From contig JBLHWU010000311.1 in NCBI GenBank assembly GCA_047629355.1, forward strand, positions 1-6,145: a DNA stretch of 6,145 nt. The letters are read 5' to 3'. The notes below the pieces were generated by a model. It saw only the letters and a program-made list of their open reading frames with translations, ran no database searches and was not told the origin of the DNA. Shown here in pieces: positions 1-5,243 of the stretch; within the stretch, counting starts at the first letter, position 1, and the number at the start of each line of letters is the position of its first letter. The position numbers and the translations under genes were made by a program. The DNA comes from CAYUNA01 sp047629355. Lineage in GTDB: Bacteria; Bacteroidota; Bacteroidia; Chitinophagales; Saprospiraceae.

Positions 1-191
1 CCATCTTCAGCAGTACCTTCGCGAGATTCCAAATGAATCATGGTATCTCCATCACATTCTGGATAGGCTGCGGATTCTCCTTTTGGAAAATTCAATCCGT
101 TGCCCGTTTTGTCTTGGTCAAGTACGAACACTTCCAAGCCCTTTTCGGCATACCTATATAATATCAGACTAGCTTGCTTAATTGTTGCCAT
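1..191 (-). CDS. NUDIX-like domain protein, N-terminal part (runs off left edge)
   Basis: An open frame starts at ATG 191-189 on the minus strand and stays open to the window edge, giving 63 complete codons. The N-terminus reads MATIKQASLILYRYAEKGLE, then VFVLDQD and FPKGES. A hydrophobic strand with LYR, a GLEVFVL strand and a PKGE turn is how NUDIX folds begin, with PKG just before the NUDIX box. The expected G-x5-E-x7-REUxEExGU box is not visible: after PKGE comes an acidic, non-canonical stretch (PECDGDT). The box may lie beyond the edge, or this may be a divergent NUDIX-like family. The start is the first ATG after an AT-rich gap, with no Shine-Dalgarno, as is usual in Bacteroidota. Function cannot be assigned beyond a possible diphosphate hydrolase. 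Confidence 0.6.
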   Translation of the reverse strand, partial: MATIKQASLILYRYAEKGLEVFVLDQDKTGNGLNFPKGESAAYPECDGDTMIHLESREGTAED

Positions 192-257
192 GTTTAGCTA
201 ATTTTTATTATTTATAAAACGGAGAATGAATGAAAATGTTTTTAGAAAAAATAAACC

Positions 258-464
258 TAGCAACGGTGAAAGAATAACTCCGCCATCTGGCAACATTTAT
301 TTTAGTCTTTTTCTCCACTTCGGTCGAATTGACAAAAGATGTTTACTTTTGAAATAGGAGTTATCTTTAGATAATACCCTGCCCGTATGGGACTGTTTCA
401 AAAGTGAAAAATATGGACTAAATATCCGCTCAAAAATGTAAGATTATTTATTTCGCGTTCCTTA
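258..464. mobile_element. Palindromic MITE-like element, copy A (diverged, enlarged)
   Basis: This is the first of three related non-coding palindromes. It is bounded by TA (258-259 and 463-464), with ends GCAACGGTGAAAG on the left and, read inward from the right, AGGAACGCGAAA. Its left 49 bases align without gaps to the left end of copy B. The core at 347-366 is identical over 20 bases to 1206-1225 in copy B. Arms ACTTTTGAAAtAG (345-357) and the reverse complement of 393-405 pair around the centre. It is about 40 bp longer than copy B because of an extra segment of about 28 bp in the left arm (roughly 316-343) and about 15 bp near the centre (roughly 376-390, itself CCC...GGG). It contains no ORF. 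Family membership is seen directly; the exact ends are inferred from the other copies. Confidence 0.72.
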
Positions 465-600
465 ATGCAAAGAACGTTATTTTTTATCACTATTCACCTT
501 GCAAAGAAAAGAAATAAGCGATGTTTAAATATAAATTCCGCTCTTCAATATATTGAGAGCCAACTAGTTGCTATAAAAAATAATACAATGCTTAAACCAA
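465..600. other. AT-rich intergenic stretch, no gene supported
   Basis: This lies between element A and the terminator. A plus-strand frame of 61 codons (465-650) opens here, but it starts at the edge of the repeat, runs through both arms of the terminator and ends in low-complexity codons, so it is not accepted as a gene. No promoter or RNA motif is convincing. Confidence 0.5.
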
Positions 601-601
601 A

Positions 602-640
602 AAAAAGGGTTGAAACCAGTTACTGTTTTCAACCCTTTTT
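602..640 (-). terminator. Strong intrinsic terminator (probably bidirectional)
   Basis: A 14-bp perfect stem pairs 602-615 (AAAAAGGGTTGAAA) with 627-640, around an 11-base loop. Read on the minus strand, the GGGTTGAAA/TTTCAACCC core is followed by a U run from the A tract at 601-606. It lies about 20 bases past the stop of the secreted-protein gene, so it should end that transcript. The T run at 636-640 means it could also stop plus-strand transcripts. Confidence 0.88.
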
Positions 641-659
641 CATTTTCTAAAAATTACGC

Positions 660-1037
660 TTATTTAACCGCGATTTTTTTAGATAAAAACTTAGTGTAAG
701 ACCGCAATTCTACGGTGTATTCTCCCTTTGGAAACTGACTACAATCCAACTCGTAAATCGAATTTACGGGCAAATCAATCACATCTTCTTTGACAACGAC
801 CTCCCCTACTGTATTTGTGACGATGATTTCGCTTAAATTAAGGTTAATGGTTTCAAAATCAATAAAGTAAGTATGATTTTCTTCGTCATGAAAAAACGAC
901 CAATTGTCGTCGGAAGAAAGGGTAAGCGCTGTGGTTGAGGATGTCAAGTTTAGGTCATTTGAAGCTGTTTGTGCTGAAAGCGAGGTGCCAAAGCACGAAA
1001 ACGCAATCAAACATCCGAATAAAAATTTTCGCTGCAT
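660..1037 (-). CDS. Small secreted protein with T9SS-tail-like or DUF3244-like C-terminal domain
   Basis: The product is 125 aa. Residues 1-22 are a signal peptide: basic QRK, hydrophobic FLFGCLIAFSCF, then SLSA before Q23, a plausible signal peptidase I site. Residues 23-45 are a Ser/Thr/Asn-rich linker. Residues of about 48-125 look like one small beta-sandwich: IIVTNTVGEVV, then YELDCSQFPKGEYTVELRS, ending KKIAVK. This resembles the Bacteroidota T9SS type A sorting domain (a strand with G-x-V-V, then 'LDLS-LPxGxYxV', then a basic end) and also the DUF3244 type of periplasmic domain. There is no cargo domain before it, so the tail-like domain makes up almost the whole mature protein. The gene stands alone, with a terminator about 20 bases after its stop and element B upstream. 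Export is well supported; the function is unknown. Confidence 0.8.
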   Translation of the reverse strand: MQRKFLFGCLIAFSCFGTSLSAQTASNDLNLTSSTTALTLSSDDNWSFFHDEENHTYFIDFETINLNLSEIIVTNTVGEVVVKEDVIDLPVNSIYELDCSQFPKGEYTVELRSYTKFLSKKIAVK

Positions 1038-1059
1038 GTTTTATCTATTTTGAAAATGT

Positions 1060-1097
1060 GTTCAAGGACTGTTAAAGAATTTTGTAAACTCTTGAAC
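1060..1097. promoter_or_regulatory. Short inverted repeat in the leader of the secreted-protein gene
   Basis: GTTCAAG (1060-1066) and CTTGAAC (1091-1097) form a 7-bp perfect inverted repeat, 24 bases apart, in the leader of the secreted-protein gene on the minus strand (start codon at 1037-1035). It could be an operator with two half-sites or a weak hairpin. Seven bases in AT-rich DNA can also occur by chance, so this is tentative. Confidence 0.25.
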
Positions 1098-1143
1098 GAT
1101 TGCAAAACGCTTTTTGAGAAACATTATTGTAATGGTTCAAATT

Positions 1144-1311
1144 TAAGTAACTATGAAGGAATAAATTCACGATTTAACAACGATTATTTTGGTCTTAGTT
1201 TTTAATTTTGAAATAGGAGTTATCTATACATAATGATTATTTCAAAAGTAAAAAATAAGGGCAAAAGAATCACTTGAAAAATCGGAAAGTTGTTTTTTCA
1301 TCGTTACTTTA
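1144..1311. mobile_element. Palindromic MITE-like element, copy B
   Basis: This is the best preserved palindrome of the family, TA-bounded (1144-1145 and 1310-1311), with about 164 bp between. Its arms match almost end to end. The left outer arm 1143-1176 and the reverse complement of 1279-1312 agree at about 26 of 34 positions (both include AGTAAC-ATGAA and CGATTT). The inner arms, about 1180-1214 and 1237-1272, agree at most positions (GATT-TTTTG, TTTTGAAATA). The core at 1206-1225 is identical to copy A, and 1251-1268 (AAAAATAAGGGCAAAAGA) is identical to 5481-5498 in copy C. There is no ORF. It lies between the NUDIX gene and the start of the secreted-protein gene, so it may affect transcription of the latter. 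Confidence 0.82.
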
Positions 1312-1466
1312 AGTAGGTAAAATAGAATTATTGATTAGGACGGCGATTTCATCTATAACGTGCAGTAATTAATTAGCACACATTAATTTTGTTGTTTCGA
1401 TGCACCAAAGTTACAAAAGAAATCCGAAAATTTATAATGCATATTTTTTCAAATAGTAAAAAACAG
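1312..1466. other. Intergenic stretch between element B and the NUDIX stop
   Basis: No gene and no hairpin terminator are visible after the NUDIX stop at 1467. On the minus strand, TAACTTTG (1413-1406) matches the Bacteroidota -7 box TAnnTTTG. No clear TTTG -33 box lies about 19 bases upstream of it. If active, it would drive leftward transcription through element B into the secreted-protein gene. Confidence 0.3.
1406..1413 (-). promoter_or_regulatory. Possible -7 box (TAACTTTG) reading leftward
   Basis: TAACTTTG on the minus strand fits TAnnTTTG, the -7 element used by the primary sigma factor of Bacteroidota. The partner -33 element is not recognisable, so this is a weak call. The only gene downstream on that strand is the secreted-protein gene, about 370 bases away on the far side of element B. 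Confidence 0.25.
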
Positions 1467-2093
1467 TCACTTTTGTCCAACCTCTGTCACTAAAATGTCA
1501 AGGATACTCCCATAAATAATGGGTTTTGTAGCCAAAAAGTCGCCTAATTGTCTCCACTCCGCTTTTTCAATATTTTCTTCTAACTGTGGTGTCAAATCCG
1601 TATCTGTTGTCGTCATTCGATACCAATACGTCGGTTTAAGTACTCGTTTACCCTTCCGATTTTTGTAAGTATGAAGAGAAATTGCCAAAAAATCACCCAA
1701 TTCGATATTTTGAATACCAGTTTCTTCCTGCACCTCGCGCACTGCCGCATCTTCGCGACTTTCTCCATGGTCAATTTTCCCTTTGGGTAAATCCCAAGAA
1801 TCAAGCCGAAAAATCAATAATACCTCCTTTTTTTCATTATAAACTACCCCGCCAGCAGCAGCCACAATCTTGTAATGTGACCAAAAATCTTTGACGAGTT
1901 GTTCATAATTACTAGAATATAAAACAATAGAATCGTAATGTGATGAATTTTCCAACATGTCGGCATAATTCAATAAACTTTTCCTTTTGCCTCGGTACTG
2001 AGCGATTAAATTCCGCTCATCACCAGAGAAATCGAACATTTCTTGTTTATCTACTAAAAAAAGTGGGGTATCATTGATATAGATTTTGTACAT
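1467..2093 (-). CDS. NUDIX hydrolase
   Basis: The product is 208 aa from ATG 2093. NUDIX enzymes hydrolyse a nucleoside diphosphate linked to another moiety X, using divalent metal. The NUDIX box G-x5-E-x7-REUxEExGU is complete at about residues 105-127: G105, E111, then R119-E120-V-Q-E123-E124-T-G126-I. It is preceded by WDLPKGK, with the strand AAAGGVVYNEKKEVLLIFR at 78-96. The first 75 residues are an extra N-terminal domain (MYKIYINDTPLFL...) outside the core fold, so this is a two-part protein and not a minimal MutT. The frame is open upstream to 2159, but those 22 codons run through 7-bp repeats and encode no conserved-looking sequence, so the start at MYKIYIND is preferred. It is divergent from pyrE, an arrangement I recall from other Bacteroidota. 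The substrate cannot be told from the sequence. Confidence 0.9.
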   Translation of the reverse strand: MYKIYINDTPLFLVDKQEMFDFSGDERNLIAQYRGKRKSLLNYADMLENSSHYDSIVLYSSNYEQLVKDFWSHYKIVAAAGGVVYNEKKEVLLIFRLDSWDLPKGKIDHGESREDAAVREVQEETGIQNIELGDFLAISLHTYKNRKGKRVLKPTYWYRMTTTDTDLTPQLEENIEKAEWRQLGDFLATKPIIYGSILDILVTEVGQK

Positions 2094-2113
2094 TTGCGTC
2101 GTTTTTTTAAAGA

Positions 2114-2148
2114 CAGTGAACGGCAAACAGTGGACGGCAGACGGCGAA
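2114..2148 (-). repeat. Five degenerate 7-bp tandem repeats in the NUDIX leader
   Basis: Read on the minus strand the units are TTCGCCG, TCTGCCG, TCCACTG, TTTGCCG and TTCACTG, all fitting T-Y-N-N-C-Y-G. They end 20 bases before the NUDIX start codon. The same pattern, in the sense direction, occurs before pyrE. Short degenerate heptamer repeats are known between genes in some bacteria, notably cyanobacteria; no function is claimed here. Confidence 0.75.
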
Positions 2149-2170
2149 TCAGGAAGCACTTTCTACCTTT

Positions 2171-2207
2171 ATTTCTTAAAAAACTGGTAATCAGTAACTT
2201 AAGAAAT
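2171..2207. promoter_or_regulatory. Nested palindrome midway between NUDIX and pyrE
   Basis: ATTTCTTAA (2171-2179) and TTAAGAAAT (2199-2207) form a 9-bp perfect inverted repeat. Inside it, ACTG (2183-2186) pairs with CAGT (2192-2195), leaving three unpaired bases on each side between the two stems. The centre, 2189, is exactly halfway between the two start codons (2093 and 2285). This symmetry suits an operator bound by a dimer acting on both genes, but no regulator is identified. Confidence 0.45.
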
Positions 2208-2209
2208 GA

Positions 2210-2238
2210 TTGAAGACTTTTTATCCCTGTTATTTTCC
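2210..2238 (+). promoter_or_regulatory. Candidate pyrE promoter
   Basis: TTG (2210-2212) and, 18 bases on, TATTTTCC (2231-2238) partly fit the Bacteroidota promoter form TTTG-19-TAnnTTTG; the last two bases of the -7 box do not match. Transcription would begin at about 2245, which puts the heptamer repeats in the untranslated leader. Confidence 0.25.
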
Positions 2239-2250
2239 CTTGTCTCATCG

Positions 2251-2278
2251 TCAACCGTCAACCGTCAATCGTCAACCG
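2251..2278 (+). repeat. Four 7-bp tandem repeats in the pyrE leader
   Basis: The units are TCAACCG, TCAACCG, TCAATCG and TCAACCG, with a weaker fifth (CTCATCG, 2244-2250) in front. They end six T's before the pyrE ATG. The consensus T-C-N-N-C-Y-G is the same shape as the repeats in the divergent NUDIX leader. Confidence 0.8.
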
Positions 2279-2284
2279 TTTTTT

Positions 2285-2905
2285 ATGAATTTAGCATCTG
2301 AGGTAGCCAAAAAGCTGCTGCAAATAAAGGCAATAAAATTAAGTCCACAAAACCCATTTACTTGGGCATCGGGCATCAAATCACCCATTTATTGCGACAA
2401 TCGAATCGTTTTATCTTATCCCGAAGCGCGAGAAGTCGTCAAAGCAGGCTTGGTAGAACAATCGAAAGAATATGGTGATTTTGACGTAATTGCTGGCGTA
2501 GCAACGGCGGGTATTGCCCACGGGATGATGTTGGCAGATGCTTTAAATAAGCCTTTTATTTACGTGCGGGGTTCGGCAAAAGGGCACGGACGACAAAATT
2601 TGATTGAAGGGGAATTGCCACAAGGTAAATCTGTTTTAGTCATCGAAGATTTAATTTCGACCGGCGGTAGTTCTATCAAAGCGATTGATGCTTTGCGGGA
2701 CAATGGCGCAAATGTGGTCGGTTGTATGGCGATTTTTACGTACGGCTTTCAAAAAGCAGTCGATGCCTTTGCTGCGGCTGATTGTAAATTTTCGACACTA
2801 TCAAATTACGATGCGTTGATTAGGGAAGCGATTGAAAGCAAATATATTACGCAAGCTGACATGGACTTTTTAGTCAATTGGCGGGCAGAAGTCGGTAAGA
2901 ACTAA
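2285..2905 (+). CDS. pyrE: Orotate phosphoribosyltransferase
   Basis: The product is 206 aa, the usual size for PyrE. The enzyme joins orotate to PRPP to give orotidine 5'-monophosphate, the fifth step of de novo pyrimidine synthesis, in the cytoplasm. FTWASGIKSPIYCDNR (25-40) is the N-terminal substrate-side motif of the family. VRGSAKGHG (94-102) is the flexible catalytic loop with K99 and H101. VLVIEDLISTGGSS (117-130) is the PRPP-binding loop with the acidic pair E121-D122 and STGGS. The frame is open upstream to ATG 2210, but that extension is translated 7-bp repeat; family alignment starts at MNLASEVAKKLLQI, so 2285 is chosen. The Lys that often follows the loop Arg is Gly here (R95-G96), probably harmless. 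The M42 peptidase gene follows 68 bases on with no terminator between, so co-transcription is likely. Confidence 0.96.
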   Translation: MNLASEVAKKLLQIKAIKLSPQNPFTWASGIKSPIYCDNRIVLSYPEAREVVKAGLVEQSKEYGDFDVIAGVATAGIAHGMMLADALNKPFIYVRGSAKGHGRQNLIEGELPQGKSVLVIEDLISTGGSSIKAIDALRDNGANVVGCMAIFTYGFQKAVDAFAAADCKFSTLSNYDALIREAIESKYITQADMDFLVNWRAEVGKN

Positions 2906-2973
2906 GTTTTGAAAACTTCTTAATCTTCACCGCCGATACACAATTTACAAAACACTAATATACCTTTTATAGT

Positions 2974-4053
2974 ATGTCAATTATTACACCTCAAGCAGAA
3001 AAGTTTTTACATAAATACCTCAATAATGCATCTCCAACAGGTTTTGAATCGGAAGGGCAAAAATTGTGGTTGGATTACCTGAAGCCTTATATCGACGAGT
3101 GGCATTTGGACAATTACGGAACGGCCTACGGAGTTATCAATCCAGGTAAAGAGTTTCGAGTGGTCATTGAAGGGCATGCGGATGAAATTTCGTGGTTTGT
3201 CAATTTTATTGGTGAAGATGGCTTTATCAATGTGATTCGAAATGGTGGTTCTGACCACCAAATCGCACCTTCGAAACGGGTGAACATCCATACTAAGGAA
3301 GGCGTTGTCCAAGGCGTATTTGGCTGGCCAGCGATTCATACGCGTCGAGGTGAAGATGCTAAATTAGCACCAAAGATTGAGAATATTTTTATTGATGTCG
3401 GCGCAAATGATGCAGAAGAAGTGAAAGCAATGGGCATCCACGTTGGGTGTGTAATTACCTATGAAGATGAGTTGCGAGTATTGAATAATCGCTATTACTG
3501 CGGGCGGGCATTAGACAATCGAATGGGTGGTTTTTGCATTGCGGAGGTTGCACGGATGCTGAAGGAAAATAAGATTGAACTTCCTTACTCCTTATATATT
3601 GTGAATTCTGTGCAGGAAGAAATCGGTCTTCGTGGCGCGCAAATGATCGCAGACACTATCAAGCCTCACGTTGCCATTGTAACAGATGTGACGCACGATA
3701 CCCATACGCCGCTATTGACAAAAAAGAAAATTGGCGATGTGAAATGTGGCGATGGTCCTTCGGTAACCTATGGTCCAGCAGTGCACAATAAGTTGCTTAA
3801 TTTAATCATTGATGCAGCGGAAGCGAACAATATTCCATTCCAACGAGAAGCAGCGTCGCGCTCAACGGGAACAGATACAGATGCCTTTGCTTACTCTAAT
3901 GGTGGTGTACCCAGTGCCTTAATCTCTTTGCCGTTGCGGTACATGCATACAACTGTAGAAATGGCGCACAAAGATGATGTGGAAGCAGTGATTAACTTGA
4001 TTTATCAATCTTTGTTAAAAATTGAGAACAATCACAATTTTAAATATTTTTAA
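2974..4053 (+). CDS. M42 family metallo-aminopeptidase
   Basis: The product is 359 aa, the normal length for M42 (TET/FrvX/glutamyl aminopeptidase) enzymes, which are dodecameric cytoplasmic di-metal peptidases that trim N-terminal residues from short peptides. All expected metal and catalytic residues are visible: H68 and D70 in EGHADEI, D181 in RALDNRMGG (bridging Asp), E215-E216 in QEEIGLRGA (general base and metal ligand), D238 in TDVTHDTHTP, and H325 in RYMHTTVEM. Residues of about 73-165 form the inserted PDZ-like dimerisation domain typical of the family. The exact peptide specificity (Glu/Asp, Leu or Lys) is not readable from sequence. The ATG at 2974 fits the family N-terminus. The gene follows pyrE and ends just before a strong terminator, so pyrE and this gene probably form one transcription unit. 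TACCTTTT at 2960-2967 could be a weak internal -7 box. Confidence 0.93.
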   Translation: MSIITPQAEKFLHKYLNNASPTGFESEGQKLWLDYLKPYIDEWHLDNYGTAYGVINPGKEFRVVIEGHADEISWFVNFIGEDGFINVIRNGGSDHQIAPSKRVNIHTKEGVVQGVFGWPAIHTRRGEDAKLAPKIENIFIDVGANDAEEVKAMGIHVGCVITYEDELRVLNNRYYCGRALDNRMGGFCIAEVARMLKENKIELPYSLYIVNSVQEEIGLRGAQMIADTIKPHVAIVTDVTHDTHTPLLTKKKIGDVKCGDGPSVTYGPAVHNKLLNLIIDAAEANNIPFQREAASRSTGTDTDAFAYSNGGVPSALISLPLRYMHTTVEMAHKDDVEAVINLIYQSLLKIENNHNFKYF

Positions 4054-4068
4054 GCGTTTTGTAAACGT

Positions 4069-4106
4069 AAAAAAGGGGATAATTTCGTGGAATTGTCCCC
4101 TTTTTT
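4069..4106 (+). terminator. Strong intrinsic terminator after the M42 gene
   Basis: AAAAAAGGGGA (4069-4079) pairs with TCCCCTTTTTT (4096-4106). The stem continues inward through a T-G wobble and AATT/AATT, giving about 16 bp with loop TCGTGG (4085-4090), followed by a T run to 4107. It starts 15 bases past the M42 stop. The A tract on the other side could serve leftward transcripts, but none is expected here. Confidence 0.92.
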
Positions 4107-4178
4107 TGGTTAAAAATTTAAATATTATTCCCACTACTTTATTCCCTAAAGTTACTTATTTAAATTTATAATTCAATT

Positions 4179-4265
4179 TTTTAACACATAGCGCACATAG
4201 CTTTTTAGAAGGCTAAAATTAGCTATGTATCTATGTGAAAACACTATGTGCGCTATGTGTTAAAA
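4179..4265. repeat. Perfect 22-bp inverted repeat built from CTATGTG units
   Basis: Positions 4179-4200 (TTTTAACACATAGCGCACATAG) are the exact reverse complement of 4244-4265, with 43 bases between. The arms are made of paired CACATAG/CTATGTG words. A third set in the loop, 4221-4237 (AGCTATGTATCTATGTG), can also pair with 4185-4202, so the left arm has two competing partners. There is no T run after either hairpin, so it is not a standard terminator. It could be a structured leader of the next gene or a dispersed intergenic repeat; similar CTATGTG-type intergenic sequences are familiar to me from Bacteroidota, but this was not checked. Confidence 0.8.
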
Positions 4266-4269
4266 GAAA

Positions 4270-4310
4270 AATATTGAAATTTATTTCAATAAATTAAGTG
4301 ATTCAATATT
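4270..4310. repeat. Second set of competing short inverted repeats
   Basis: TATTGAAAT (4272-4280) and ATTTCAATA (4283-4291) form a tight 9-bp palindrome with a 2-base spacer. The same left arm, as AATATTGAA (4270-4278), also matches TTCAATATT (4302-4310) perfectly over 9 bp. The sequence is AT-rich and its thermodynamic weight is low. Together with the 22-bp repeat just before it, this fills the stretch upstream of the UbiA-like gene. Positions 4311-4383 show no clear promoter. Confidence 0.5.
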
Positions 4311-4383
4311 GTGAAAAAATTCACTTTATACAATCATGCCCTTCCTCCCAAAATAAGTTTTCAGGAAACAAAACTATGAATGA

Positions 4384-5232
4384 ATGAAACCCGTAATTAA
4401 TCTCCTATTTTATAGCAATTTTTGGATTGCAGCTTGCGCGACAGCGATGATTTTACAGACACAGCTGTTGATAACCGACGAAGTCACCTTTACACCTCTG
4501 GTAGGATTAGTATTTTGCTCTACGCTATTTTTATATGCCATTCATCGAATTGTTGGCTTATTTAAAGTTGAACCTTTCACCAAAACTGGACGGTACCAAG
4601 TCATTTCTACTTTTAAAAATCACATTATATTTTACGCAGTCCTTGCCGCAATTAGTGGGCTGTTTTTCTTTTGGCAAATCCCTTTTCCCGTCAAAATGGC
4701 GTTGATTATTCCAGGTATTCTATCAATGGCGTATGTCTTGCCTTTTTTGAGTGGAAAACGACGATTGCGGGATTTAAATTTCATCAAAATCTTTTTGGTC
4801 GCAATTGTTTGGGCGTGGGTTTCCGTACTGCTACCCTATTTGGAAATGGGCGAACCATTGGATAGTTCTTTAGTTTTCATGGTCTTAGAGCGAGCATTTT
4901 TTATTTTTGCAATTACGCTACCCTTCGATATTCGAGATTTAAAAGTCGATGCTCATAATAATGTTCAAACGATTCCTGCGCGTATCGGAGCGCGTCAATC
5001 GAAGTATTTAGCTGCTGGATTGATGGCGATTTCGATGTTTTTTGTGCTGTTGAATACTTACACGCATTTCTACAGTTTGTGGACGGCATTTGGCTTGCTG
5101 ATTTCTACTTTTATCACTGTTTTTGTGATTAACTATTCGGATAGGACGGAGGAGGATTATTTTTTTACGGGGCTTGTTGATGGGATGATGTTAGTGCAGT
5201 TTGGGGTGGTTTATGGGGTTTCGTTTTTGTAA
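4384..5232 (+). CDS. UbiA-like integral membrane protein (prenyltransferase superfamily)
   Basis: The product is 282 aa with about eight hydrophobic segments (roughly 8-28, 36-55, 80-97, 103-121, 134-152, 163-180, 207-223 and 232-250), as in UbiA prenyltransferases, which attach isoprenoid chains to aromatic or other acceptors in the membrane. The second Asp-rich motif is present as FDIRDLKVD (181-189: D182, R184, D185, D189), followed by the usual TIPARIG. YVLPFLSGKRRLRDLNFIK (117-135) matches the family Y-x-x-P...K loop. The first motif NDxxDxxxD is absent; in its place, after the second segment, is LYAIHRIVGLF (50-60). Activity as a classical prenyltransferase is therefore doubtful. Three overlapping ATGs precede the frame (4376, 4380, 4384); only 4384 reads this protein. 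The gene stands alone, and its stop is 11 bases from the end of the convergent pseudogene. Confidence 0.8.
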   Translation: MKPVINLLFYSNFWIAACATAMILQTQLLITDEVTFTPLVGLVFCSTLFLYAIHRIVGLFKVEPFTKTGRYQVISTFKNHIIFYAVLAAISGLFFFWQIPFPVKMALIIPGILSMAYVLPFLSGKRRLRDLNFIKIFLVAIVWAWVSVLLPYLEMGEPLDSSLVFMVLERAFFIFAITLPFDIRDLKVDAHNNVQTIPARIGARQSKYLAAGLMAISMFFVLLNTYTHFYSLWTAFGLLISTFITVFVINYSDRTEEDYFFTGLVDGMMLVQFGVVYGVSFL

Positions 5233-5243
5233 GAAAAAAAGCA

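Noticed and set aside
465..650. Plus-strand 61-codon frame next to element A
   Set aside because: It runs through both arms of a clear terminator, has low-complexity content and shows no domain; convergent with the real minus-strand gene.
1613..1894. Frames on both strands inside the NUDIX gene
   Set aside because: Shadows of a gene with a complete NUDIX box in another frame.
2054..2254. Minus-strand 66-codon frame over the divergent region, and upstream extensions of NUDIX (to 2159) and pyrE (to 2210)
   Set aside because: These translate heptamer repeats and palindrome sequence; family alignments begin at 2093 and 2285.
3243..3260. Perfect 7-bp hairpin TGGTGGT-TCTG-ACCACCA
   Set aside because: It lies within the M42 coding sequence and is explained by codons for N-G-G-S-D-H-Q; no T run or neighbouring signal.
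3007..3339. Minus-strand 110-codon frame
   Set aside because: Antisense to the M42 peptidase; no recognisable domain.
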